A stretch of DNA of 64,000 nucleotides from contig NZ_QGGL01000002.1 of NCBI RefSeq assembly GCF_003148565.1, positions 248,001 to 312,000 on the forward strand. The letters run 5' to 3'. The stretch comes from Tumebacillus permanentifrigoris. Lineage in GTDB: Bacteria; Bacillota; Bacilli; Tumebacillales; Tumebacillaceae. Positions 57,498 through 64,000 of this stretch are shown here, piece by piece. The notes below the pieces were generated by a model. The model did not search any database. It saw only the letters and a list, made by a program, of their open reading frames with translations, and was not told the DNA's origin. Position 1 is the first letter of the stretch, and the number at the start of each line of letters is the position of its first letter. The position numbers and the translations under genes were made by a program.

Positions 57498-58040
57498 GTG
57501 AGTCTACTAGAGGCTATTGCGACCATGATAAAAAATGCTGCCAGCGATGATGATCCAAAAGCGCCCTTGCACGTCGGTGAGGTGATGGCACTCTGGACGT
57601 ATCTTGCATTTAATCAAGAATCTAAAATGTACATTCAAGTTGCCTTGAACACCACGACAGATGAGGAATTGCGCCACGCCCTGCACGATTGCTTGAAAAT
57701 CAACAACAAGCATGGGCAAAGGGTTCGCGAACTTTTACTGAGCGCGGGGGTCCCGTTGCCGCCCCCATCTGAGGAAAAGCCGCACTCGGACAGCACCGCG
57801 ATCCCGCATGGTGTCAAACTCACCGACTACGAGATCGCCAATGGGCTTGCCGTGAAAGCGACCACTGCGGTCGTCATGCTGGCCTCCAGTGCGGCGGAGA
57901 CCGTTCGCAATGACATCGGGATGATGTTTGTGGAAATGCAGTCGGAATCTTTTATCTCTGCGTTCCTCCTCAAAAACCTGCTGCGCAAACACGGCTGGTT
58001 GAAAGTGCCCCCCTACTATGTCGCGCCGGGCCAGCCGTAA
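57498..58040 (+). CDS. DUF3231 family protein
   Basis: A 180-residue helical protein with the DUF3231 pattern: LHVGEVMALWTYLAFNQESK near the N-terminus, then TTDEELRHALHDCLKINNKH and LTDYEIANGLAVKATTAVVM. Proteins with this domain (CotF-like four-helix bundles, often two copies per chain) are common in spore formers, and some are spore-coat or spore-core proteins. Only one domain copy is present, followed by a Pro-rich break (PPPSEEKPH). The GTG at 57498 has GGGGTGA upstream. It is monocistronic. Confidence 0.87.
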   Translation: MSLLEAIATMIKNAASDDDPKAPLHVGEVMALWTYLAFNQESKMYIQVALNTTTDEELRHALHDCLKINNKHGQRVRELLLSAGVPLPPPSEEKPHSDSTAIPHGVKLTDYEIANGLAVKATTAVVMLASSAAETVRNDIGMMFVEMQSESFISAFLLKNLLRKHGWLKVPPYYVAPGQP

Positions 58041-58042
58041 CG

Positions 58043-58083
58043 CAAAAATCTCTCATCCTCGCAGGAGGAATGAGAGATTTTTT
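58043..58083. terminator. bidirectional terminator
   Basis: Stem AAAAATCTCTCATCCTC / GAGGAATGAGAGATTTTTT with one extra base and loop GCAG, between the DUF3231 and PTS IIC genes. Confidence 0.92.
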
Positions 58084-59413
58084 ATGCCTCGGCCAGCAAT
58101 CGGCGTTCATAGAGCTTGAAGAACGGGTAGTAGATCAAACTGGCGATCACGAGGTCGATTCCTTGCAAGAGCATTCCACGCCACGATCCATCGGCCAAAA
58201 AGCCGCCGAGCAAGACAGGCATCGTCAATGGCGGTTGTACCGTCGCTACCGGGACGAGCCCAGTGTGCATCGCGAGGTAGTTCAGTGTGACGATCACCGT
58301 CGGCGCGAGCAAAAAGGGAATCGCCATCAGCGGGTTCAACGCAATCGGTACGCCAAACACAATCGGCTCGTTGATGTTGAACAGCCCCGGAACCAGAGCG
58401 ACCCGCCCCACCTGCTTGAGTTGCAGGGCTTTGGAGCGCAACAGCATGAAGACCAGCGGCAACGTCGCCCCCGAGCCGCCTAAGTGCGCATACATATGAA
58501 AAAACGGCTCGCTCACGATGTGCGTCGCCGGCTCTCCTACCCCTAGCGCAGCGATGTTCGCCCCAAGGTTGTTCTGCCAGAGCGGGTAGGCGACAGACGA
58601 CACGACGTTCATGCCGTGGATGCCGACTACCCAAAGCAACATCATCAGCAGAATTTGCAAGATTGCTGAGGGCAAGGTGTCGGACGCTTGTACGAGAAAA
58701 CTCAATTTCGCCATCACGATCTGCGGCATCGTCAACGCCGTGTTCGGGTCGAGCGGCTGTGGTGAAAAGGTAGTCGTCGCCCACCATTCGAGCAAAAACG
58801 CCCCCCCGACAGCGAGAAAGGCGGGGATCATCATCTCAAACGAGCGTGCCACATTCGGTGGAACGGCCGGCGGCATCTTGATCACGAAGCCACGCCGCAG
58901 CAGAAAGGCGTTCAGCTCCGCCACCCCGATGCCCGTCAAGATCGCAACGAAGAGCCCGATGGCCCCGAGATTGTCCAGAAAGCGGTCGAGCGTCAGCGCT
59001 TGCAAGCCGACGAGATGCCCGTTCTCCCGCACGCCGACTGGCAAGCAGAACACCAACAGCGTCGCCATCGCCATCAGCCCGATACGCCCGCCGTCGATCT
59101 TGTAGTGCTTGGCGAGGCTCTCCGCAACTCCGTAACATACCCAGAGCGCGATCAGTCCGAACGTGAACTGAAAGGGGATCATCAGCATCGGGCGCGCCTC
59201 GATCAGCCATTCGTTGACAGACCCCAACACGCCTGCGTGCAGATCAGCAGGCAACGGAGGAATCGCCAATATCAAGAAAATCGAGCCGACGATGATCATC
59301 GGCAACGCGCTGCCAATAAATGCGTTGCGAATCGCCTGCATGTAGCGATTCTCCACCACCCGCATCGTGACGGGTAACAGGGTTCGTTCCATATAGAGCA
59401 AGAGTTTTTCCAT
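58082..59413 (-). CDS. PTS system EIIC component (lactose/cellobiose type)
   Basis: A 443-residue membrane permease of a phosphotransferase system. About ten helices and the EIIC signatures ALPMIIVGSIFLILA, WVVGIHGMNVVSSVAYPLW, GLFNINEPIVFGVPIALNPL (the NEP motif for sugar phosphorylation) and LMAIPFLLAPTVIVTLN match the CelB/GmuC branch. The sugar is probably a beta-glucoside or a disaccharide; it is not fixed by sequence. The ATG has GGAGCG upstream, six bases after the EIIB stop. No EIIA gene is present in the window. The regulator at 59719-62583 lies upstream. Confidence 0.92.
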   Translation of the reverse strand: MEKLLLYMERTLLPVTMRVVENRYMQAIRNAFIGSALPMIIVGSIFLILAIPPLPADLHAGVLGSVNEWLIEARPMLMIPFQFTFGLIALWVCYGVAESLAKHYKIDGGRIGLMAMATLLVFCLPVGVRENGHLVGLQALTLDRFLDNLGAIGLFVAILTGIGVAELNAFLLRRGFVIKMPPAVPPNVARSFEMMIPAFLAVGGAFLLEWWATTTFSPQPLDPNTALTMPQIVMAKLSFLVQASDTLPSAILQILLMMLLWVVGIHGMNVVSSVAYPLWQNNLGANIAALGVGEPATHIVSEPFFHMYAHLGGSGATLPLVFMLLRSKALQLKQVGRVALVPGLFNINEPIVFGVPIALNPLMAIPFLLAPTVIVTLNYLAMHTGLVPVATVQPPLTMPVLLGGFLADGSWRGMLLQGIDLVIASLIYYPFFKLYERRLLAEA

Positions 59414-59419
59414 GCCGTT

Positions 59420-59722
59420 TTACGCTCCTTGCTCGAGGAGGGCCAGCGCTTGTCGCAAGGCTGCTGCTCCATCAGCGAGCGCATAGGTTCGGCCCTCGAT
59501 CACACCAGCCGGTCGCCCGTGCGAATGGATGGTCGGCAATAGGTAGCGCACTTGCGGGGCCACGAGGAATACGTCTGTTTCTTCTGCGATGTCGGGTACT
59601 TCGCTGCTGCCTACGGCGCGCACTTGCACCGGCGCGCCGATCTCCTTCGCCGCGCTCTCCATCGAATGGACGAGCAACGATGTGGAAAGTCCGTAGGAGC
59701 AGACCAGCACGATCTTGTTCAT
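59420..59722 (-). CDS. PTS system EIIB component (lactose/cellobiose type)
   Basis: A 100-residue cytoplasmic phosphocarrier. The phosphorylation site is at the P-loop VLVCSYGLSTSLLVHSMESA, with the Cys at position 8 as in the LacB/CelA type. Its ATG overlaps the regulator stop (ATGA), and EIIC follows after six bases. It receives the phosphate from an EIIA encoded elsewhere and passes it to the sugar. The coupled order regulator-EIIB-EIIC is unusual, since LevR-type activators are normally separate from the genes they activate. The ATG has GAGGAGGTG upstream. Confidence 0.92.
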   Translation of the reverse strand: MNKIVLVCSYGLSTSLLVHSMESAAKEIGAPVQVRAVGSSEVPDIAEETDVFLVAPQVRYLLPTIHSHGRPAGVIEGRTYALADGAAALRQALALLEQGA

Positions 59723-62583
59723 CCTCGCACCTCCTCTCCTTGCGCCAACAATCTCCACAGATGCCCCAACTCACAGGCGGGCACTTCGATGTCGAGCGCT
59801 TCGCTCACCTCACGAAGCGCTTCGAGGATCTGCTCTCCACCGGCCAGCGGCGGCGGCAATTCGCCGCGTGCTTCCGTCGGCCACATCCCGCGCCACAAGC
59901 GATGTTCGATCGCCATGACGAGATGCATCGTGATCCCAATCTGCAAATCGATATCCAATTCACGTTCCCAGGTCTCGCTGAGTTTTTCCAACGCCTTGAC
60001 GATCTCCGGTACGAGGAAGTACGGATTGACCCGACGCACCGTGCGGCGCAACGTCTCGATCAACGCTTCCCAGACCGGTGTCTGGGGAGTATCCCCTGCT
60101 CGCCATTGCATCGTCGCCCCGATCAGATGCGAGAGGCGGCGCAATCCAACACCTGTCAGAATCTCCTGTGCGGAGACGAACGGCACGCCCTCCAAGTTCG
60201 GATTGAGCGTTCCGACAACCGCCAACAGCGGCCCGTCGCCCACCAACTTGCGCATCCGCTCTGGCGTCTCCTCCAAGGAGGCGATCGACACCGGCACGAT
60301 CTGCAATTCAAAGTCTTCCGGCAAGACCATGCGTTCCTCCAAGATCGCTTTCAATTGCATCGCTGACCCTTGACCGGTCACACAGACCACCGGCAACACA
60401 CCTCGACGGCGACCGCCTGCATCTGTGTAGGTTGCGACGTCACCCAAACTGCGTTGCATCAGTGAGTTGTGCAACGACTCCAAGGTCGTCCCGGGGGCAA
60501 AAGCGGCCCGCCGCACCGCGTCCACCACCATGCGAGTCGTCAAGTTCGGCATCGTGCGCACGGGAATCGTCGTATGAGCTTGCACCCACTCACCCGCGCC
60601 GAGCAGATCGCCCATGTCCACGAGCAAGAGCACGCCCTTGCCCTCGTCCGCGGCTTCTGTCAGTTGCGCCAAGCGCTCTCTCGCATCGGTTGGTTGCATC
60701 GAGAGCGGCACGTTGAAGGCCACCCCATGTGCAGTTCCGAGCAACTGCTGGGCTGTCTCCAACATCGACGTGGCGGTTGATGCCCCGTGTGCAGCGACGA
60801 CCACCCCGACACGAGCAAACTGCGGCGTCTCCTCTGCGGAAGCCAGCATCGTCGCCAGAAACCCAACTTCGTTCTCCGGCAACTGAATGCTTGTTCGATT
60901 GGCAAAAAAGTTCACCATCTCTCCCGCCGTCCGGTACTCCTCTGGCGATTCGAGATAGAGATTGGCGAGCCCTGGACTTTGCAGGGTCGATCCCGATCCG
61001 TAGCGATCGACGGCGGCGCGCATGTGCAAGGCCGCACCGAACACCGTCTGCGAGGAAAACACGCGCTCCAACAGGCGCGAGGCGAGGTCGAACATCTCCT
61101 CCACCACTTGCAGGAACTCCTCGCCAACCATTCGCGCCAACTCGTGACGACGGGATTCGAACTGTCGAGACACGCGTTGCAGGAAGCGACGGAAGTACAC
61201 ATCGATCTCCCCGGACAAGACCCGGTTGATTTCCTCCTCGTTCAACCCGCGTCGCCGCAGTTCCACCGCTTGTTGCTCCAGCATTTCATAGACGCTGTCA
61301 TCGTGCTCAGGCGGCTGCCCTCGCCCTTCCTGACCGTGCAGCAAAAGCCCCTTCGGTGCATTTTGCAACAGTCGATCCAGTTCCGGCTTGCGGTCGGGAA
61401 TTTTCAACAGCCCCCGATAGACATGGTCGGAGGCGTTTTCCAGCGCGACTTTGAGCAGGTTGGCGTTCTCCTCCTGCATCTGCGAAAGGAACGCGCGCGC
61501 ACAGAGCAGTTGGATCTCGCTCTTGAGCTGCCCGACATTCGCAGGGCAGTCAAACAGCAGCAACGCCTTGAGCACATCGGGCGCAATGTAGAACGGACGT
61601 TGTACCCGGGTGCTCTCCTGCATGAACAGGAAGTGGATCAGTCCGAAGCGTTCCTCCAAGGTACGCTCCTCCAGCGATGGGATGCCGATCCACATCGGGA
61701 TACGGCGCACGAAGGTCAGCAACAGACTGGACTGCACATTCTCCGTGGTCGCTGCGATCAAGCGAATTTTGGCCTGTCGTACCGTGTCCGACTCCCCCAG
61801 CCGCCGGAAGACCCCGCGATCGAGCAAGGTGAACAGCATCTCCTGTCCTTCTGGCGGCAGACGATGGACCTCGTCGAGGAACAGCACGCCCCCGTCCGCT
61901 TTTTCCACCAACCCGGCGCGGTCGCGATCGGCTCCCGTATACGCGCCTTTTTCCACCCCGAACAGTTGTGCGAGCAACAAGTGCGGGTTGTGTGCATAAT
62001 CGGCGCAGTTGAAGGCGACAAAGGGAGCGCCCTCCGGCAGGCGCTCCGTCTCGACGGCGAAGCGATACATGCAATCAGCGAACAGTGTTTTCCCTACACC
62101 GGTCGGTCCGGTCAACAGGGTGTGCAAACCGTCTGGCGGGTAGAGGATCGCCGCTTTGGCGAGTTCGATCGGTTTTTGTAACGTGCCGTCCTGACCTTGG
62201 AGCGCATCAAACGCCGAGCGGCGCGTCAGCAGCGTCTGACCTGCACGCTTGGAGACGGTTTTGCACAGCCGCGAGACGATGTCAGCAAAACTGGCCCACG
62301 AGCCGTATTCATGAGCAATCTGCCCGCGCGCCCCTTCCCCCAAGCGTTCAAGCAGGCCTGCATAGGAAAAAAACAAGACCGGCTTGCCACCGATCTTGAT
62401 CGCTTTCTTCTCTGCAACCAGTCCGTTTAAATCCCGGCTCGCGTTGCTGCGGTCGATACCCAAGCGTTCTCCTATTGCTTCGGCGGTCAAACCTTGCGTG
62501 AGCTTCGGGCTGATTGCCTCGAGGTCGAAGTGTTGAGTTGTCCAATCGTAGAGCTGAACGTTCACGCGTTGCTGACGCTTCAT
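59719..62583 (-). CDS. LevR-like sigma-54-dependent PTS regulator
   Basis: A 954-residue transcriptional activator. An N-terminal winged HTH (LTAEAIGERLGIDRSNASRD) precedes an AAA+ domain with Walker A GPTGVGKT at 159-166, the sigma-54 contact loop GAYTGA at 213-218 and Walker B GGVLFLDEVHRLPPEGQ. PRD1 (FGAALHMRAAVDRYG), an EIIA-Man-like domain (VGVVVAAHGASTATSMLETA with a His) and PRD2 (IGITMHLVMAIEHRLWRG) follow. It should activate a sigma-54 promoter when phosphorylated by HPr or EIIB. No -24/-12 (TGGCAC-N5-TTGC) element is evident in this window. The ATG follows GAGGAG. Confidence 0.92.
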   Translation of the reverse strand: MKRQQRVNVQLYDWTTQHFDLEAISPKLTQGLTAEAIGERLGIDRSNASRDLNGLVAEKKAIKIGGKPVLFFSYAGLLERLGEGARGQIAHEYGSWASFADIVSRLCKTVSKRAGQTLLTRRSAFDALQGQDGTLQKPIELAKAAILYPPDGLHTLLTGPTGVGKTLFADCMYRFAVETERLPEGAPFVAFNCADYAHNPHLLLAQLFGVEKGAYTGADRDRAGLVEKADGGVLFLDEVHRLPPEGQEMLFTLLDRGVFRRLGESDTVRQAKIRLIAATTENVQSSLLLTFVRRIPMWIGIPSLEERTLEERFGLIHFLFMQESTRVQRPFYIAPDVLKALLLFDCPANVGQLKSEIQLLCARAFLSQMQEENANLLKVALENASDHVYRGLLKIPDRKPELDRLLQNAPKGLLLHGQEGRGQPPEHDDSVYEMLEQQAVELRRRGLNEEEINRVLSGEIDVYFRRFLQRVSRQFESRRHELARMVGEEFLQVVEEMFDLASRLLERVFSSQTVFGAALHMRAAVDRYGSGSTLQSPGLANLYLESPEEYRTAGEMVNFFANRTSIQLPENEVGFLATMLASAEETPQFARVGVVVAAHGASTATSMLETAQQLLGTAHGVAFNVPLSMQPTDARERLAQLTEAADEGKGVLLLVDMGDLLGAGEWVQAHTTIPVRTMPNLTTRMVVDAVRRAAFAPGTTLESLHNSLMQRSLGDVATYTDAGGRRRGVLPVVCVTGQGSAMQLKAILEERMVLPEDFELQIVPVSIASLEETPERMRKLVGDGPLLAVVGTLNPNLEGVPFVSAQEILTGVGLRRLSHLIGATMQWRAGDTPQTPVWEALIETLRRTVRRVNPYFLVPEIVKALEKLSETWERELDIDLQIGITMHLVMAIEHRLWRGMWPTEARGELPPPLAGGEQILEALREVSEALDIEVPACELGHLWRLLAQGEEVRG

Positions 62584-62632
62584 GGGGTTCTCCTCGGTCT
62601 GTTTTCTATCGTTCCATGATACCACGGACAGC

Positions 62633-63769
62633 TTATTTTTGTTGCTTGTTTTTCATGTCGAGCAGTACGGCTGCGATGATGATCAACCCTTTGAAAATGA
62701 ACTGGAAGTACGGGTTGACATTGGCGAGAATCAGGATGTTGTTCAAGATTCCGATGATGAACGCCCCGATCATCGCGCCCCCGATCGTCCCAAATCCACC
62801 TGCCAGCGAGGTGCCGCCGATAACCGCTGCTGCCACCGCATCGAGTTCGAACATGTTCCCGCCGTTCGGGTCGGCCGAACCGACGCGAGTGGTCATGATG
62901 ATCCCGGCGATCGCCGCGAGCACAGAGGAGGTCACATAGACTTTGACGAGGTTTTTCTTGACGTTGACCCCGGAGAGGTAGGCCGCTTTGGCGTTGCCAC
63001 CGATCGCGTAGAGGTAACGGCCGAACGTAGTCTGAGTCAACACCCAGATGCCCCAGAGCACGATCACCGCGAACACCAACACGAGGTACGGCACGCCTTG
63101 GTAGCTCAGGTACGCCCACGAGAACAGACCGATGCCTGCCAACGAGAGGACAAACGAGATCACCGACTCCAGATTGAAACTCTTTTGCCGCATCGCCTTG
63201 AAGCCGACAAACGCGACGAACAGCGCAATCAGACCGAGCAGCACGGCGGAGAGATTGACGGAGAGAAACCCGGTGCCGAGCTGTTCATAGAACTTGTTTT
63301 CATTCAGCGAAACCGCCGCACCATTGGAGAGATACAGCGCGAAGCCGCGGGCGATCGTCATCATCCCGAGCGTCACGATGAACGGTGGGATGTTGAATCT
63401 GGAGATAAAAAGTGCGTTCCAAAGACCGATGATGATCCCGGTTGCAAGCGTTGCCAAGATCGCCGGCACCACCCCATAGCCTTGGGTCATGCCGAGGACG
63501 ACCCCGGTGAGGCCGACAACAGATCCGACGCCGAGATCGATCCCGCCGGTCAGGATGACCATCGTCATGCCGACCGCGAGGATGCCGTTGACCGCGATCT
63601 GCAAGGTAATGTTGGTTAAGTTCTGCGGTTGTACGAAGTATTCGGAGACGAAATTTGCGATGATGAACAGCACAGCCAGCGCGATCAGTGTGCTGTAGCG
63701 GTTGATCAGTTGACGCACATTCAGGCCGCTGCTGACCGTTTCCTGCTGCAGCGGAGTTGCGGTTTTCAT
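62633..63769 (-). CDS. sugar ABC transporter permease (RbsC/XylH type)
   Basis: A 378-residue permease with about ten helices. The family signatures are VGMTMVILTGGIDLGVGSVV, the cytoplasmic loop RYLYAIGGNAKAAYLSGVNV with the EAA-like motif, and AVAAAVIGGTSLAGGFGTIG near the C-terminus. RbsC, MglC and XylH are the closest kinds; the sugar cannot be fixed. A central insert (MRQKSFNLESVISF) resembles the longer XylH-type version. The ATG has GGGGGCATAAACT upstream. The ATPase gene lies directly upstream on the same strand with a three-base gap, so they form one operon. Confidence 0.93.
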   Translation of the reverse strand: MKTATPLQQETVSSGLNVRQLINRYSTLIALAVLFIIANFVSEYFVQPQNLTNITLQIAVNGILAVGMTMVILTGGIDLGVGSVVGLTGVVLGMTQGYGVVPAILATLATGIIIGLWNALFISRFNIPPFIVTLGMMTIARGFALYLSNGAAVSLNENKFYEQLGTGFLSVNLSAVLLGLIALFVAFVGFKAMRQKSFNLESVISFVLSLAGIGLFSWAYLSYQGVPYLVLVFAVIVLWGIWVLTQTTFGRYLYAIGGNAKAAYLSGVNVKKNLVKVYVTSSVLAAIAGIIMTTRVGSADPNGGNMFELDAVAAAVIGGTSLAGGFGTIGGAMIGAFIIGILNNILILANVNPYFQFIFKGLIIIAAVLLDMKNKQQK

Positions 63770-63772
63770 AGT

Positions 63773-64000
63773 TTATGCCCCCTTTGTCGCCAGTTTCATA
63801 ATGCTCTCCTGCGTAGCTTGCGCGCGAGGCAACTCCCCCGCGATACGGCCTTCTGCCATCACCAAGATGCGATCGCTCATGCCGAGCACTTCCGGCAATT
63901 CGGACGAGATCATGATCACAGCACAACCCGCAGCGGTCAGTTGGTTGATCAATTGGTAGATTTCAACTTTGGCCCCCACGTCGATGCCCCGCGTCGGTTC
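63773..64000 (-). CDS. sugar ABC transporter ATPase (RbsA/XylG type), C-terminal fragment
   Basis: The last 75 codons of the ATPase subunit of a monosaccharide importer, cut at the window edge. The D-loop/Walker B end [20 protein letters not shown] and the switch region [20 protein letters not shown] are characteristic of the second nucleotide-binding domain of RbsA, MglA and XylG. The C-terminus ends in MKLATKGA. The permease gene begins three bases after its stop. Confidence 0.93.
   Translation of the reverse strand, partial: EPTRGIDVGAKVEIYQLINQLTAAGCAVIMISSELPEVLGMSDRILVMAEGRIAGELPRAQATQESIMKLATKGA

Noticed and set aside
60787-62181. Plus-strand ORF of 464 codons inside the LevR-like gene
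   Set aside because: It is an antisense shadow with no start signal and biased composition; the minus-strand gene has complete AAA+ and PRD motifs.
1-64000. tRNA, rRNA, CRISPR arrays, insertion sequences, prophage genes
   Set aside because: I looked for cloverleaf ends, regularly spaced direct repeats, transposase motifs and phage structural genes and saw none. The only structured RNAs found are the T-box and the c-di-AMP riboswitch.

Overview
The window looks like a chromosome segment from an endospore-forming, moderately GC-rich member of the Bacillales. The evidence is an alpha/beta-type small acid-soluble spore protein gene, the block yqeG-yqeH-aroE-yhbY-nadD-yqeK-rsfS-yqeM in Bacillus order, comEA/comEC, a Bacillus-type mntR, a leuS T-box and a c-di-AMP riboswitch on a wall-hydrolase gene. 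Abundant HTH-TPR regulators and the GC content would suit Alicyclobacillaceae (Tumebacillus-like), but that placement is inference. No tRNA, rRNA, CRISPR array, transposase or prophage was seen. Most genes lie on the minus strand, and almost every transcription unit ends in a clear intrinsic terminator.

Layout. 0-3.3 kb: the end of a Nudix gene, then two HTH-TPR (RRNPP-like) regulators. One has a divergent 14-codon leaderless ORF across an inverted repeat; the other is abutted by a 46-codon secreted propeptide ORF. The two tiny ORFs converge on one shared hairpin, which looks like a double peptide-signalling locus. 3.3-5.3 kb: an AT-richer stretch with a degenerate small ORF and two hypothetical proteins. 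5.4-8.7 kb: an SDR-like protein, an acyltransferase and a nitrilase-family amidase. 9-12.5 kb: the hemE-hemH-hemY operon. 12.6-15.8 kb: proline catabolism (pruA, putM). 15.9-21.6 kb: gmhB, a stand-alone thermolysin-type propeptide protein, a thiolase, a glutathione peroxidase, and two hydrolase-like paralogues of which one has lost the nucleophilic Ser. 21.7-27.1 kb: a compact operon of PPC/YD protein, secreted RHS protein and putative immunity protein. 27.3-34.1 kb: a 3-hydroxyisobutyrate dehydrogenase-like gene, two ECF sigma/anti-sigma pairs, ferredoxin and small secreted proteins. 34.2-40.6 kb: SASP, comEC, comEA, a YqeG-like paralogue with a mutated nucleophile, mntR and ddl. 40.7-52.3 kb: two unassigned proteins, T-box-leuS, a LysM/GH18-like protein with a degenerate catalytic motif, and the yqeM...yqeG cluster. 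52.5-57.4 kb: an HD-GYP protein, cstA-ybdD and a c-di-AMP-controlled NlpC/P60 hydrolase. 57.5-64 kb: a DUF3231 protein, a LevR-like regulator coupled to PTS IIB and IIC, and a ribose/xylose-type ABC transporter cut by the window edge.

How the genes work together. The heme operon supplies the terminal steps of the coproporphyrin-dependent pathway. putM and pruA together convert proline to glutamate. The yqeG-yqeM block is a ribosome-assembly and NAD/shikimate housekeeping unit, with leuS nearby under tRNA-Leu control. comEA and comEC form the DNA-uptake apparatus, although comEB is absent between them. A recurring theme is loss of catalytic residues in proteins that keep their fold: the GHALG hydrolase paralogue, the YqeG paralogue with an NLD motif, and the GH18-like protein lacking the catalytic Glu. 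The most interesting candidates are the paired RRNPP/peptide locus (0.25-3.2 kb), the three-gene RHS operon, and the open 30-codon extension after the yqeH amber codon.
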